A stretch of DNA of 64,000 bases from Zantedeschia hybrid cultivar (GCA_030544215.1 JARZZO010000010.1:54911564-54975563), one strand, 5' to 3'; shown: positions 46,008 to 57,960, counted from the stretch's first letter. The notes: generated from the sequence alone by a model not told the origin. Numbers and translations are program-made.

Positions 46008-47768
46008 TCAAAGAGTCACCAAGAAGTCCTTATGGAATATCTGCAGAAGGTGATGGTCAACGAGGACGTGCCGGTGGAAAAGATTGCAGCACTACTAGTT
46101 CCTCAGGGGGATCAGCCCTCAATTACATTTCATACATCGGAACTAGCACCGCCAACAGCCATAAGCATGGCTCTGAGCATCACGGTCAACATCTGCAAGA
46201 AGGCCGTGAATGCATGCCTGGTTGATACAGGGGCTTCGATCAATGTTCTACCTCCGAAGACCCTAGAATTGTGCGGTGTGCCCAAGGAGAAATGGCTGCC
46301 TAGCCCTATCTCTGTTACTGCATATGACAACTCTACCCGTTCCCCTCTGGGAATGGTTTATTTAAAAGTGGAGCTAGGTCCTGTAAGTCATGCAGAGGTC
46401 GAATTTCACATTCTGGAAATCGACCCTTCTATAAATGCCATTTTGGGTCGTCCTTACATTAAAACTCTCGAGGCGATTCCCTCTACGAATCACCAATGCC
46501 TCAAATTCCCTTTTAAAGGACGAATTATTAAGGTCACGAGCATGCCGATCCTTGCTGCTGCTCATACCTTGAATATTAAATCTGCTGCTTTACCTGGCCG
46601 ACAACCTTTTCTGTCGGTATTACAGGTCTACCATCCAGTGGCTGATCCTCTGAAAGCCACCACTATTTCTCCTTACCCGTTAAACGCCATAAAAAGGGGG
46701 AAGTGCATGAGTACCTCAGGATGGAGAATTATGATGAAGAACGGCTATCAACCTGGAAGAGGTCTGGGCACACAGTTGCAAGGCAGGACCACTCCTGTTA
46801 AAGATCACCGAGTAGCACCTGGAAGCGGCCTGGGCTATAGGCCAAGAAGACTAAAACAAGACATGGTTCAGCAAGCAGAGCAAGAAGATGGTCAGAAAAT
46901 CTGGGAGACAATGTCTACACCGCCCAAGGAAGGCCGAGATCCTCTAATATGGACCCTGTATACTCATTTTGTAAAAGGGCTCATACTTAGCCATGACAAT
47001 ACGGTGGTCATTACTTCTTGTTTTGACCTCCATGATATATATGGGAGAGACTTGACCAGACATTGCTCGGAACTACTCACGTACCAGTCCTTGGAGGCTC
47101 TGCGGCCTGTGAAGAGGAGAAAATTCCATGATCTTGAATGTGAGTGGTACAGGTGGTTCGATCTGAGAGACCTCTACATTGCATTGAACAGATTGTTTCT
47201 AAATCCTACAGAACCAAAGTGGCCGCCACAGATTGATGAGCTGATTGAAAGTCCCGGTGCCATCTTCGACAAACGGATATTGCTGTCTGAAGAGACTGAT
47301 GAAGGGGAGCCAGATGACCCCTATGAACCTGGTTATACTACAGATCTGCTCTGGAGGGGGACATATCCTTCTCATGTCTTCATGCTCCATACTCTATTTT
47401 GCACACTGCTCCTGACCCCGACTTGGTCGCGGGTCATTACTGAAGATATTCCACGGGCTCCGCCCATTATGATTACTTTGTCCCCTCGGGACCTCATTCC
47501 ACCACCTCCTCTCGATCTAGAGAGGAGGTATGATTTGATCTGGGACATACTGCTATATGATCGCCTTAATCCTCTGGCCTTGGTGCCACTTCCTCCATCT
47601 AATCATTCTTCTATTCGTATTCATTCCTGTTTTATGTTTAATTCTTCTATTGTCCAAAAAAAAACGCCAATTTGGCAACAAATTCTTCCTAGATCCTCAT
47701 CGAGGAAATATCTTACTTGTCCGATCACACCCCATCGCGCGGGTCCTTCAGTCAAGATTCTCTCTTAG
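46008..47768 (+). pseudogene. Tat protease with G-patch domain
   Basis: In phase with gag. The aspartic protease has the active site CLVDTGASINVLP at about 46217-46255 and the flap-end motif AILGRPYI at about 46438-46461. About 70 residues later comes a G-patch: GWRIMMKNGYQPGRGLG at about 46720-46770, then PGSGLGYRPRR at about 46818-46850. G-patches bind RNA or helicases; one also follows protease in some betaretroviruses. The rest is an acidic, proline-rich linker. The frame stops at 47768, and RT is read in another phase from about 47717, so a frameshift or a programmed shift lies near the A9 run at 47656-47664. Confidence 0.85.
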
Positions 47769-49825
47769 ATCTACTCTGTCCCTCCCCACGGGAGGATTCC
47801 CCTATATTTCCACTTGTATCCCAGGATTTCCATCCTGCTTCATCTTCATTAGGTTATGATAAGGAGTTTAGTGAAATTAGGCAGTCTAGTTCTAGGCAGG
47901 TTAGTCAAGTTAGGAAGTCTAGGAAGTCTAAGGGTAGACGAATTCCAGATAGATACCTCCAGGACTTAGCTGATAGATGCTTTTCTTGTTCTTTAATCCC
48001 TCAGTTTTTAGAAAATCCAATTCAGATGCCAGAAGATTGTATGGACGATGAGTCAGTCAACGATGGGTATTGGGTGTATGAGTTAATACATGAAAAAGAC
48101 CCCATTATTGAAAATGAGGAAGATGACGAGGACGCGGCTGAGGCATATGCCAGTGGAGTGAAGAGATTCGATGAACCCTCAGCTGCCGTAGAAGAGCCCA
48201 CTAAAGAAATCAATTTAGGGACTGAAGACGAACCTAAGGTTGTCCTCGTCAGCAAAAATCTTTCTACAGAGGATGAGAAGGCAATGGTACAAGTATTTGA
48301 GGACTATAAGGACACTTTCGCCTGGAGTTATGAGGATATGCCGGGGTTAGACTCGTCATTGGTTGAACACCGATTAACATTAAAGGAAGGAGCTAGCCCT
48401 GTCAAGCAGAAATTAAGGCGATTCCACCCACAAATGGCTCTAAAGATGAAGGAAGAGGTCGACAAATTACATAAAGCCAAATTCATTAGAGTTGTCCTTT
48501 ATCCACAATGGGTGGCCAACATAGTCCCGGTCATGAAGAAAGATGGGAAGGTCAGGATTTGCATTGACTTCCGCGATCTGAACCGGGCGTGTCCTAAAGA
48601 TGATTTTCCATTGCCCCATATTGATGTACTCATTGATAACACTGCTGGCTACGAGACTTTATCATTCATGGACAGATTTTCAGGATATAATTAGATTAAG
48701 CTGGCAGAAGAAGATCAAGAGAAGACGTCATTCACTACACCCTGGGGAACATACTGTTATGTCGTCATGCCATTTGGATTAAAGAATGTTGGAGCCACTT
48801 ATCAGAGGGCTATGATGGCAATATTTCATGACATGATGCACATAGATTTGGAAGTGTATGTGGATGATCTATTGGTCAAATCTAAGACAAAGGCTGAGCA
48901 CGCCAAAGTTTTGGCAAGGGTATTAGAGAGATCGAGAGAATATCAGTTAAAGATGAACCCCAAGAAATGTGTATTCGGGGTATCTTCAGGGAAATTACTT
49001 GGATTCATCGTCAGCAAACGGGGAATTGAGATCGATCCTAACAAGGCGAAGGCTATCAGAGAAATGCCACCTCCCAAAAACTTGAAAGAGTTGAGAGGAT
49101 TAATAGGAAGGTTGCAATTTATTTGCCGCTTTGTCTCTCAGCACTCACAAAGGTGTAAGCCGTTCTACGAGCTTACCAAGCCGGGAGTCAAATTTGATTG
49201 GGACTATAAGTGTCAGGAGGCATTCGATGGATTAAAGAACTATTTGGCAAGTCCTCCTGTTTTGAGACCACCATCACCAGTCAAACCATTGATACTTTAT
49301 ATTTCTGTCCTGGATGATGCAGTGGGGGCTGTTCTACCACAAGAAGATGAAGAAGGAAAGGAGAGGGCAGCCTACTATCTCTCTAAACTTCTCAACCCCG
49401 CTAAACAGAGATATACGGCGATGGAGAAAACATGTGCAGCATTGGTTTGGGTTGTTCAGAAATTGAAACATTATTTTCTGGCCCACGAAGTCCATTTCAT
49501 CGCTAGGATGAATCCGATCAAATTCCTTCTGGAGAAATATGTTCTTACTGATAGGTTAGCGCGATGGCAAAGCTTTATATCTCAATTCGACATTATATAC
49601 ATTCAGCAAAAAGCAATCAAGGGCTACGCTATAGCGGAACATCTCGCTCATCATCCCCTTCCTCGTTTTGATCCAGTACGATCAGAGTTTCCGGATGAGG
49701 AACTGATGTCCGTAAATCAAATCAGAGATGATATGTGGACTCTGCATTTTGACGGAGCTCTGAATTCTCATGGAAAGGGGATCGGTATCATTCTGTTATC
49801 ACCTGAAGGTGTCACTATTCCATAA
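47717..49825 (+). pseudogene. Tat reverse transcriptase and RNase H
   Basis: The RT shows SPVKQKLRRFHPQMA, KDGKVRICIDFRDLNRACP, then SFMDRFSGYN followed by a TAG at 48692. It continues in the same phase with TTPWGTYCYVVMPFGLKNVGATYQRAM and the catalytic YVDDLLVKSK at about 48857. Then comes GFIVSKRGIEIDPNKAKAI. The classical gypsy RNase H follows (ISVLDDAVGAVLPQED; RYTAMEKTCAALVWVVQKLKHYF). The normal GYNQI motif is broken by the TAG, a CAG-to-TAG change. Another stop (TAA) lies at 49823 inside the second RNase H. Confidence 0.9.
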
Positions 49826-50750
49826 GCCTTTCAGCTTGACTTTCCAGTCACCAACAATATAGCTGAATACGAGGCACTCCTTGCTGGCCTCGAGGCTGCT
49901 CATTTCCATGGTGCCACTAAACTCAGGATTGTGGGTGATAGCCAACTGATTCTTCGCCAAGTGCTGACCAAGTATCGAACTCTTGATCCCAAGCTCAAGT
50001 CTTATCAAGAACTTACTTCTGCCTATTCAAAGCTTTTCACGAAATTGATCTTTGTCCATGTCCCTAGGAATCAGAACATCTTAGCTGACGCTCTAGCTTC
50101 ACTTGCATCTTCTCTTGATTTTCCAATCAGCAGGCAATCTGAATCAATCATAGTTCATAGGCGTCTTTCACCCGCCGTGAAAGATCCTTCATTTCTTAGA
50201 ACTAAGGAGAAACTGCTGAAGAAAGTCAGAGATGGAAGCATTGTGGAAAAGAGAGAAATCATGTTGATGGAGCTGTTAGAAGAGATGGATAATGAACAGA
50301 AGCCATGGTATTATGAAATTGCCAAATATTGCGAAGATCAATCATATCCTGAGGAAGCTACAACTGAGGAGAAGAGAGCTATCAGGAGAGTTGCTCAACG
50401 ATACACCCTAGTTGGAGGAGCACTGTATAAGAGTGGTTTTGATGGAGTTCTTCTAAGATGTCTAGACGAAGATGAGCTTTGGAAGGTCATGGAAGGAGCT
50501 CATAGTGGAGTTTGTGGTGGCAATGGACAGATGCTAGCAAAGAAGATCCTTAGACAAGTATTTTATTGGCCAACCATGGAAGAAGACTGCGTAGGATATG
50601 TCCGTAGGTGTGCTAAGTGTCAACTTCACGCCGACAAAATTCATTCTCCTGCATCTTCACTTCATCCTGTTTCTTCCCCATGCCCTTTCTCCATATGGGC
50701 TTTCGACATCATTGGACCTCTTGGTAATCCAGATTCCGGCATCAGGAAAA
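49730..50750 (+). pseudogene. Tat second (archaeal-type) RNase H and start of integrase
   Basis: After the classical RNase H a second one begins: WTLHFDGALNSHGKGIGIIL at about 49737, NIAEYEALLAGLEAA at about 49856, VGDSQLILRQV at about 49931 and NILADALASLAS at about 50078. The D-E-D residues are visible. A second RNase H before integrase is diagnostic for Tat elements. The integrase HHCC zinc finger follows (GAHSGVCGGNGQM, then CAKCQLHAD at about 50617) and the core starts with FDIIGPL at about 50702. A one-base indel in the A run near 50748 shifts the frame. Confidence 0.88.
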
Positions 50751-51558
50751 ATCTTTCATTCTCACGGCAACGGAATACTTTACCAAGTGGGCAGAAGCTG
50801 AAGCGCACACAGAAGTCAAAGCATCAACCGTCTGCAAGTTCATCATGAAAAACATCATCACCCGATTCGGAATTCCAAGCACCATAGTCACCGACAACGG
50901 ACCGCAGTTCGTGTCACAAGAATTGAAAGATCTCTGCAACAGGTATAGAATTGCATTGCATCATTCGTCTCCTTATTATCCGCAAGGCAATGGCCAAGCA
51001 GAGGCAACTAATAAGACTTTGATAAAAATCATCAAAAAGACGTGCAAATCTAACAAATTCGAAGACTGGCCAGAAAAATTGGTTGGGGCTCTATGGGCCT
51101 ACCGAACTTCAATCCGCACGCCTACTGGGCAAACTCCTTATTCCTTAACATTTGGAATGGAGGCGGTAGTTCCATATGAGATCCTTATACCGTCATTAAG
51201 AGTACAATTAAACAAGGAATTCTCCATTGATGAACACCGTTCAGCACTCCTTACTCAATTGGAACTCTTAGACGAGAAAAGATGGTCAGCCGCTAATCAT
51301 GTAAGAGTTTATCAAAATAGACTAGCACGTTTTTATCAAAAGAAAGTCATTAAACGTAAGTTCAAAGTCGGTGAAATGGTTGTTAAAAGGATTTTTGTAA
51401 AACCTGTTGGTCCGCGTTCTAAGCTCCAACCCAACTGGGAAGGACCTTATGTTGTATCGCACGCTTTTCCTGGTAACGCTTACCGTCTTGTTAATGCCGA
51501 AGGAGAAGAACTAACTCATCCCTGGAATGGTTTACATCTTAAGAAATACTACCCTTAG
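50750..51558 (+). pseudogene. Tat integrase core and C-terminus
   Basis: The integrase core resumes in a new phase with IVTDNGPQFVSQE at about 50884 and the DDE glutamate in GNGQAEATNKTLIKIIKK at about 50989. It is followed by the GPF/Y-type end GPYVVSHAFPGNAYRL and NGLHLKKYYP, then a stop at 51556-51558. No chromodomain follows, as expected for the Tat lineage. Catalytic D, D and E are all present, so only the upstream frameshift disables it. Confidence 0.9.
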
Positions 51559-54218
51559 GTTAAAGAGTCGATCAGCATGGTACAAAGACCAGTGGAATCA
51601 GAAAATTTATAAACTCAAATTTCCTTGTTAGTCTGAATATTTTAACTTCAAACCCATTACTACACACACTGACACGTTTGATTCGTGAGTAACAAGAGAT
51701 GCCAAGTCCTAAGGAATATCGAAAGCTTGACTAAAAGTGTAAAGTACAAATCATTCATTTTTTAAAGCAAAATTCTGTTTTACACTCGGCCCATAATGTC
51801 GGAACGAGACTTAGAATAGACTACCAAGAATGCCCGCCATCTTAGTAGGAGGCCGTCATAAAAAAAAAAGGGGGAGATCCGTTCCAAAGAAAAAAGAATA
51901 GAAAAGCAAAAGCAAAGGCAAAATTCAAATTTCAAATCAAAGGCCATTACATTACAAACGTTACATCAAAGCCATGAAATGAAACAAAAGGGAACGCAAG
52001 GTCGATAAATACCCCGGAAAGAAAATGACCGAACCCAACAGATATTAGGGTAAGAAAGGAACATCTTTTTAGGTCTCCGGAACCTTCTCATGGGCTTTCT
52101 AAACTTATTCTTCCTTTCTTTCTAAAGAGGCGTACTCCAAACTTAAGGAATGGCTTAGATTGACTAAGGGTCAAATCATCAAATGGGATCGCGAATGGAA
52201 ACACAAGTTCAAACACGATGGGTTTAAGTTAAATTGTTGAAGAACAATTTGGGAATTAAGTTCATAAATGAATATGATCTTTTGATCTTGAGTACCATGC
52301 TGGTCTTTTAGTTTACATACATGTATCAAAATTAAAAAAAAAATACATATTTCAAAAAAAAAAAAAAATACATATGTTAAAATTCAAAAAAATACATATT
52401 TCAAAATCTAAAAAAAAATACATATGTTAAAATTCAAAAAAAATACATATGTCAAAATCCAAAAAAAATACATATGTCAAAACTCAAAAAAAAAAATACA
52501 TATGTTAAAATCCAAAAAAAAATACATATGTTAAAATTCAAAAAATACATATTTCAAAATCCAAAAAAAATACATATGTTAAAATTAAAAAAAAATACAT
52601 ATGTCAAAAACCCAAAAAAATACATATGTCAAAATCTTAAAAAATACATATTTCAAAATTAAAAAAAATACATATTTCAAAATCCCAAAAAAAATACATA
52701 TGTTTAAAATAAAAAAAAATACATATGTCAAAAATTGAAAAAAAATACAAAAAAAAGTTTATATTTCAAAACCCAAACAAAAATGAATATTTCAAAACAA
52801 CAAAAATATTTCAATTAGCATTTGCTTGTTGCATTTGGTATGTCTCATTCCTTTTATTTTTAGTGAGCATTTGTCTGCTTGTATGGCGCATTTTGCTTAA
52901 GTTTGCTTATAGTTCAATTACCTTTGTTGATAAAGGCTATGCCACTTGACCTTTCTACCAATGATAGGATCAAGTAGTCGGTTACTTAACCAGGCAAGGG
53001 GCTAAGCCTGAATAGATGCTTAACCTGTTTGTTCAAGTCATATACAGGACACAAGACATGAAAAGAGTTGGAATTCGAGTAGAGCACAGCCAGAAACCTG
53101 TTTCTGTGAGTAAAAGGCGTCAAGGAACAGCGTCGCGTTCCAATGTTGAATGGCGTCTGCTTGACACGACGCGTTTCAGCTCTTTCTGATATTTACCCAA
53201 AATTCTGTGATTTTTGATGCTTAAGTTGAATATTTGTTTGGAATTATTAATAATTTTGATTGCAGGAAATTCAAGAAAACCTGAGTAAAGCCGAAAATAG
53301 CAAAGAAGATCCCACTGTGGGAGTCAAGAAGCCCTGACCGTGGCTAAAAAGACGGTTATTTCTACCCTTGTACTATTCCACGTAATTCATTCGCATTATT
53401 ATATGATAAGTATTTACTAGAGTATATCAAGGACCTTGTGGTTTTGATGAAACTGGAATTTGAGTTCTCCTTCAACAAAAACAGTGATAATTCCAGAGAA
53501 TTCTTAATTGCACAGATAGGCCGTTGGATTGTTAATTAGTGAGGACGATGGTTCCACTTTTGTGAAATGGTGCGTGGATAAACGAGCTTCGGCTTAGCAC
53601 TGAATTACAAGAATTGGTGTCTTGACTCATTAATGACAATTTAACAATATTATCCTTGATTAATTTATATTTTATTTTACTTTATATTTTTCTTTTAGCC
53701 CAGCATGCATCATGTAGGACTTTGAAATCACTGTGATAAGGATTAATTATTGATTAAGTTTCAGACCATTAATCAAAACAATCTCAAACATGATATGAAA
53801 TATTCCATTCTGAATTGAGTATCTTGATTATCTTTGAGGTTCGCTTGAAGATATCCTTGGAATTCTATCCTTGATTGGATTCTTTATCCAATATTTCTTG
53901 TTTTCTTTTAAGATCCATCATTGTTGCAGCACGTCCACATTGGCTGGCAAACGCTCCCCATGATGAAACCTGCAGTGTTTATGACCTGGGGTACTTCCCA
54001 CTCCGAAGAGGTTGATCGACTTTATTTTATTTTCTTGTCTACCTCATCCAGACAGGATTGATTCGATTGATCTCCTTGAACTATCTTCATCAATGATTTT
54101 GAGAAAAATTCTAATCATGTGATGTTAAGAACGTTTCTCATCACACCTTGGCATCACCTTTTCAGTACATTCCATTTCATTTCACTCCCTTGCAAAGACG
54201 ATGCGAAGGTGAGGCAGC
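51559..54218 (+). other. Long 3' non-coding region of the Tat element
   Basis: About 2.66 kb between the integrase stop and the 3' LTR, with no reading frame of note. It holds the A-rich tandem array (52326-52795) and a pair of GCGTC-type hairpins at about 53114-53180. It ends in the purine-rich GCGAAGGTGAGGCAGC at 54203-54218, next to the LTR, which would serve as the polypurine tract. Confidence 0.75.
52326..52795 (+). repeat. A-rich tandem array in the Tat 3' region
   Basis: Sixteen copies of TACATAT at spacings of about 23-35 bp, in units like AAAATACATATGTYAAAATY separated by A runs of variable length. Tandem arrays in this position are known from other Tat/Ogre elements, where they have given rise to satellite DNA. 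Confidence 0.85.
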
Positions 54219-55526
54219 TGTAGACACGCTAATTTTGACGTCATTTTGAGTAAATTTCATGTCATATAATAATGCCTCAGAATGGTCTGATATTTAATCA
54301 TTGATTAATTTTTATTGATCTTTTTGAGTGTCGAGTTTAACGGACATATTTAAGTTAATCAACTAAATTGATTTTAACTCAAAATTCAGTTAAAATATGA
54401 AGAAATCTAAAAGACGTCTACCTGTGTGGACGCCATTTAGAGTTTATTCTTATTTTAACATTTAAATTTGAATTTTAATCAGTTGATTAATTAGCTAAAA
54501 GGCGTCTGTAACGCACGACGCGTTTTAGGTTTCCTAGGCTATTTCTACTTCTTTTCTGGATGTTTATCCTTATCTTAATTAGTGTAAAAGACGTCTACAC
54601 ACGTAGACGCGTTTTAGCTAATTACAGATAAAGATAAGTTTCCCGGATGTTTATCCTTATCTTAATTAATCTGAAAGGCGTCTCTGATGGCTGACGCGTT
54701 TTAGATAATTACAGATAAAGATGAATTAATCTGTATTTATCTGTTGGTTAAGATGGATAAATCCGAAGTTTTTCAATGTTAATCACAGACGCAGAACAAG
54801 TCTATAAATACCTTACATCTTCAATGAGTTAAAAAAAAAAAGGTTGAGCGTTATTAGAATTAATCGAAGCGATAGCGATATTGAAGATCGAAGCTACAAC
54901 GTCGGAACGCCGAAGCGCTGCCATTTCCAAGAGTCGACGTCCATTCAAGATTCTTCATCTATTCAAAGATTCAACAATTGGGCATAAGTCTTTTATTTCT
55001 TCATTTTTATTTCATTAATTCTACATCATTCATCACCACTCCATGCAACACACAACACATTCATTCTTTTCAAAACCTATTTGATTAAGGGGTTTCAAAA
55101 GCCACTCAACAAGTAAGTTTGATGTTTAGTTGCATGCTTAAAATCTTGATTAGGACAGATACTATTCTTGCTTAAGTTCTCATCATTGTTTCTTCATTTC
55201 TTTTCTCTCTATTTCTACTATACGGAGCAAAAGGAGAATCAAACAATCAAAGTCACAAGGATTTCTGGACGATCCTCAACTTCAACCTCAACAGCAAGAA
55301 CAAAGAACAAGAAATGGCTCTCTTTCTTCAGCCGGCTGAAGAGGGGGAATCAAGGACTCAATATCTTTCGCGTTCAAACAAGTAGGCGATCAAAACCTTC
55401 TTTTGGAACTTTTTAGTTAAAAGTTTCTGGCGATCACTGCACTTAGTTTATGTTTTAATAGGTTATTTTGTACCTAAACAAAATAGATTTTTCATGATAA
55501 TCACACTGTCATTTTAAGTACTCACA
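54219..55526 (+). repeat. 3' LTR of the Tat element
   Basis: Starts TGTAGACACGCTAATTTTGA and ends GTACTCACA, 1308 bp. It has the same four hairpins as the 5' LTR. In at least three of them the 3' copy has the better-paired stem (for example GACGTC where the 5' LTR has GACGTA). Confidence 0.93.
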
Positions 55527-55531
55527 CTTGT

Positions 55532-55974
55532 CTCAGCTTGCGCTTACGTGTCAGCATCTGCGCATCATGGCAGATATGAGAAGCACATCCGGTATCCAAT
55601 ACCCAAGATGTAGAATCTCTAACTGATTAGTTGATATCTATCATATAGATATCTGAAGCTTCATATAGCTTCACCTTTCCATGAGCTTTGTCGTTAAGGA
55701 ACTCCTAGCAGTTCCTCTTCCAGTGACCATACTGCTTATAGTAGAAGCAGTCACCCTTCACTACTCTTTTCCCTTTGTCTTTCGATCTTTTATCGTTAGC
55801 TATCATCTCTGCTTCGGGGACATCCAATGCCAATTCAGTAGGAGGATCAGCTCTAGGGACAAAGTCAATGTGCTTAGATCTGAAGACATTCTTCAGGTTT
55901 CTGAACCAATCTGAGTAGATCAGGTAAGTCAAAAGGGCATCAAGTATGCCACGGAGTGGGTTATTCGACGACAT
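55532..55974 (-). pseudogene. Ty1/copia gag remnant and protease
   Basis: Minus strand, upstream part of the polyprotein at 37850-40825. The gag start MSSNNPLRGILD at 55974 and YSDWFRNLK are followed very soon by a short acidic/Lys-rich stretch and the zinc knuckle CFYYKQYGHWKRNC (about 55747-55706). The knuckle's second Cys is replaced by Tyr. A TAG follows at 55707. Then comes the protease active site SWVLDTGCASH at about 55607-55575. The gag is only about 90 codons before the stop, far short of the usual 200 or more before the knuckle, so most of it was deleted. Confidence 0.82.
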
Positions 55975-56165
55975 AATTCCCTATAGGAGATAAGTAAAAT
56001 ATATTTAGCAGATGTTCAATTATTAAAATTTAAAACAAGACATGGTCTTTTGTTCAAGTTTAACTCCCACTAATTTTCGACGGACTGTATAACCCTCAGT
56101 TATACAGAACGGGAGACGCCGACAGTCTCTTAGTGGGGATCAGAATCTCAATGACTTGCACTACA

Positions 56166-56474
56166 GCCTTGTGGATAGCACAACAAACTGTAATACAATC
56201 AAAGAGCACCCAACTCATGGGACTTGCAACTCCTTGCAATATCTGATCATAGGTTCGGTCCCCAGAGATTTAATGGCCTTGTGGATAGCACAACAAACCA
56301 CTAATTCTGGTATAAGCTAACCATCGTTACGCGATGAGCATAGATTTGCATGCAGCCCTTGTGGATAGCACAACAAAGCTACATGGTTCCTCTACCCCGA
56401 TCATATAGGCATCTAATGCCATAGCCACAGTTTTTCCTTCCAATTAAGCAGGCCTTGTGGATAGCACAACAAAC
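56166..56474. repeat. Four spaced copies of a 22-bp word in the copia leader
   Basis: CTTGTGGATAGCACAACAAA occurs at 56168, 56278, 56358 and 56454, each with identical or nearly identical neighbours (GC before, C or G after). Spacing is 110, 80 and 96 bp with unrelated sequence between. A decayed fifth copy, ATGGATAGCACAG, lies at about 56708. Confidence 0.85.
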
Positions 56475-57289
56475 CTGCCTAAAGTGATTCGAATCCTATG
56501 ATTATAATGATGGTGGACCACGCAGTAAGTTCTCAACTACTCGCGTTACGGCTTAGAGTTTATCTGAGGGTATTTAGATAACTTTTATCTTGGTCTCTCC
56601 TAGGTGATAGTATATAAATATATCGTATATATTTACTAAATACTATACCTGCTTTGATTCATAATCAAAAGAAAAACAATGCATCACATATATGTTTAGT
56701 GTGGTCATGGATAGCACAGTGGGTTTGACTGGAGCCAACAGTCAAACGCACACACAATCTAACATAAAATTTACATTAGATAAACCTGCAAACACATAGG
56801 CAAAGGATCTTCATCTTTTCGCCTTCCTGGTTGCAGCTGTGGATCGTCCTCGCTCCTTCTTCGGTTGCCTCGATCATATTACAATAAATTCTAGAATTTA
56901 CAAGTAAATTGAAGAAGGCCTTATGGCGAGTACAAGAGAGAGAGGGAGGTAGAAATACATCGGAGTATGAGAGAGAGAGGTGCGCAGACCTCTATTTATT
57001 AACAATTAATAAACATCATACATCCACGATCCACACAATCCATTCATCACATGAATAATAAATTAAGTGCATATCCATGACCACGGTGTGTTTTTAACAT
57101 CCCACACATGATTCAGCGCATCACATGGCTAAAATAAAAGAGTTTTCAAAATAAATAATTTTGGCTTTCAAAAAAGTTGGGATCCAATTAAAATTGGCAT
57201 TTGAATTTCGAAAACACTTTTAATTATCTTAACATGCAATTAAATCAAAATTTAAAAGCATTAAACACACATCACATGCGCACACACTC

Positions 57290-57960
57290 CAAATTAATAA
57301 TTCCAGATTATTCCATACAAATTAGAACATTTCTAATAATCTAACACTTAGATTAAACCCCATTAATAATCTAACAATTAGACTATTGAAAGACTAATCT
57401 AACTCTTAGATTAATCAAACTAAGTTAATTAATAATTTAACACTTAAATTAATAATCAACTATAATTAATTATTAACTACTAATCTAACACTTAGATTAG
57501 CCAATTAATGTTAATTATTAATTTAACTCTTAAACCAATAATTAACACTAACTAATTAATAATTAATTAATGTAACTCTTAGATTAGATAATTAAAGTTA
57601 TCATTAATTTAACTATTAAATTAATGACTAACAGTAATTAATCAAGGACTACTAATTTAACATTTAAATCAGTCATTTAAGTTAATTATTAATTTAACAA
57701 TTAGATGTATTAATAATTAATAATCTAACAATTAGACTAAAAATTATTGATTACTAATTTTAACTCTTAAAATTAGATAAATTAAGGTGAATAATTAATT
57801 TAACACTTAAACTAATATTAACCTCAATTAATCCACAACTAATTGCTAATTAATAAATCCTTAATTAACTTAATGATTTAAAATCATCAATATGCCCAAT
57901 TAAATAACATTGAATAATAATTTAAAAAATTTTAAAACAATTTTAAAATTTAAAATCAAA
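57290..57960. repeat. AT-rich degenerate repeat array
   Basis: Dozens of variants of TAATCTAACACTTAGATTAA and TTAATAATTTAACACTTAAA follow each other with no fixed period. Probably slippage-driven low-complexity DNA in the copia leader. Confidence 0.7.

Larger units (their letters stand above)
40826..55526 (+). mobile_element. Ty3/gypsy Tat-type retrotransposon, full length (14.7 kb)
   Basis: Bounded by 1307- and 1308-bp LTRs and flanked by CTTGT (40821-40825 and 55527-55531). The primer site TGGCGATCACGGTGGGAC is at 42140-42157, 7 bp after the 5' LTR. The order gag, protease, G-patch, RT, RNase H, second (archaeal-type) RNase H, integrase marks the Tat lineage. There is about 1 kb of leader, and about 2.7 kb of non-coding DNA before the 3' LTR carrying an A-rich tandem array. 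The LTRs differ at roughly 25-30 places by eye (about 2%), so the insertion is fairly recent. Several stops and two frameshifts make it non-autonomous. It is inserted in copia pol, between protease and GAG-pre-integrase. Confidence 0.93.

Noticed and set aside
52474..52949. Lys/Asn-rich small protein frames
   Set aside because: Product of the A-rich tandem array; no conserved protein.
56166..56474. CRISPR-like array (identical repeats with unique spacers)
   Set aside because: Only four copies at uneven spacing within the leader of a plant retrotransposon; no cas genes and no prokaryotic context.
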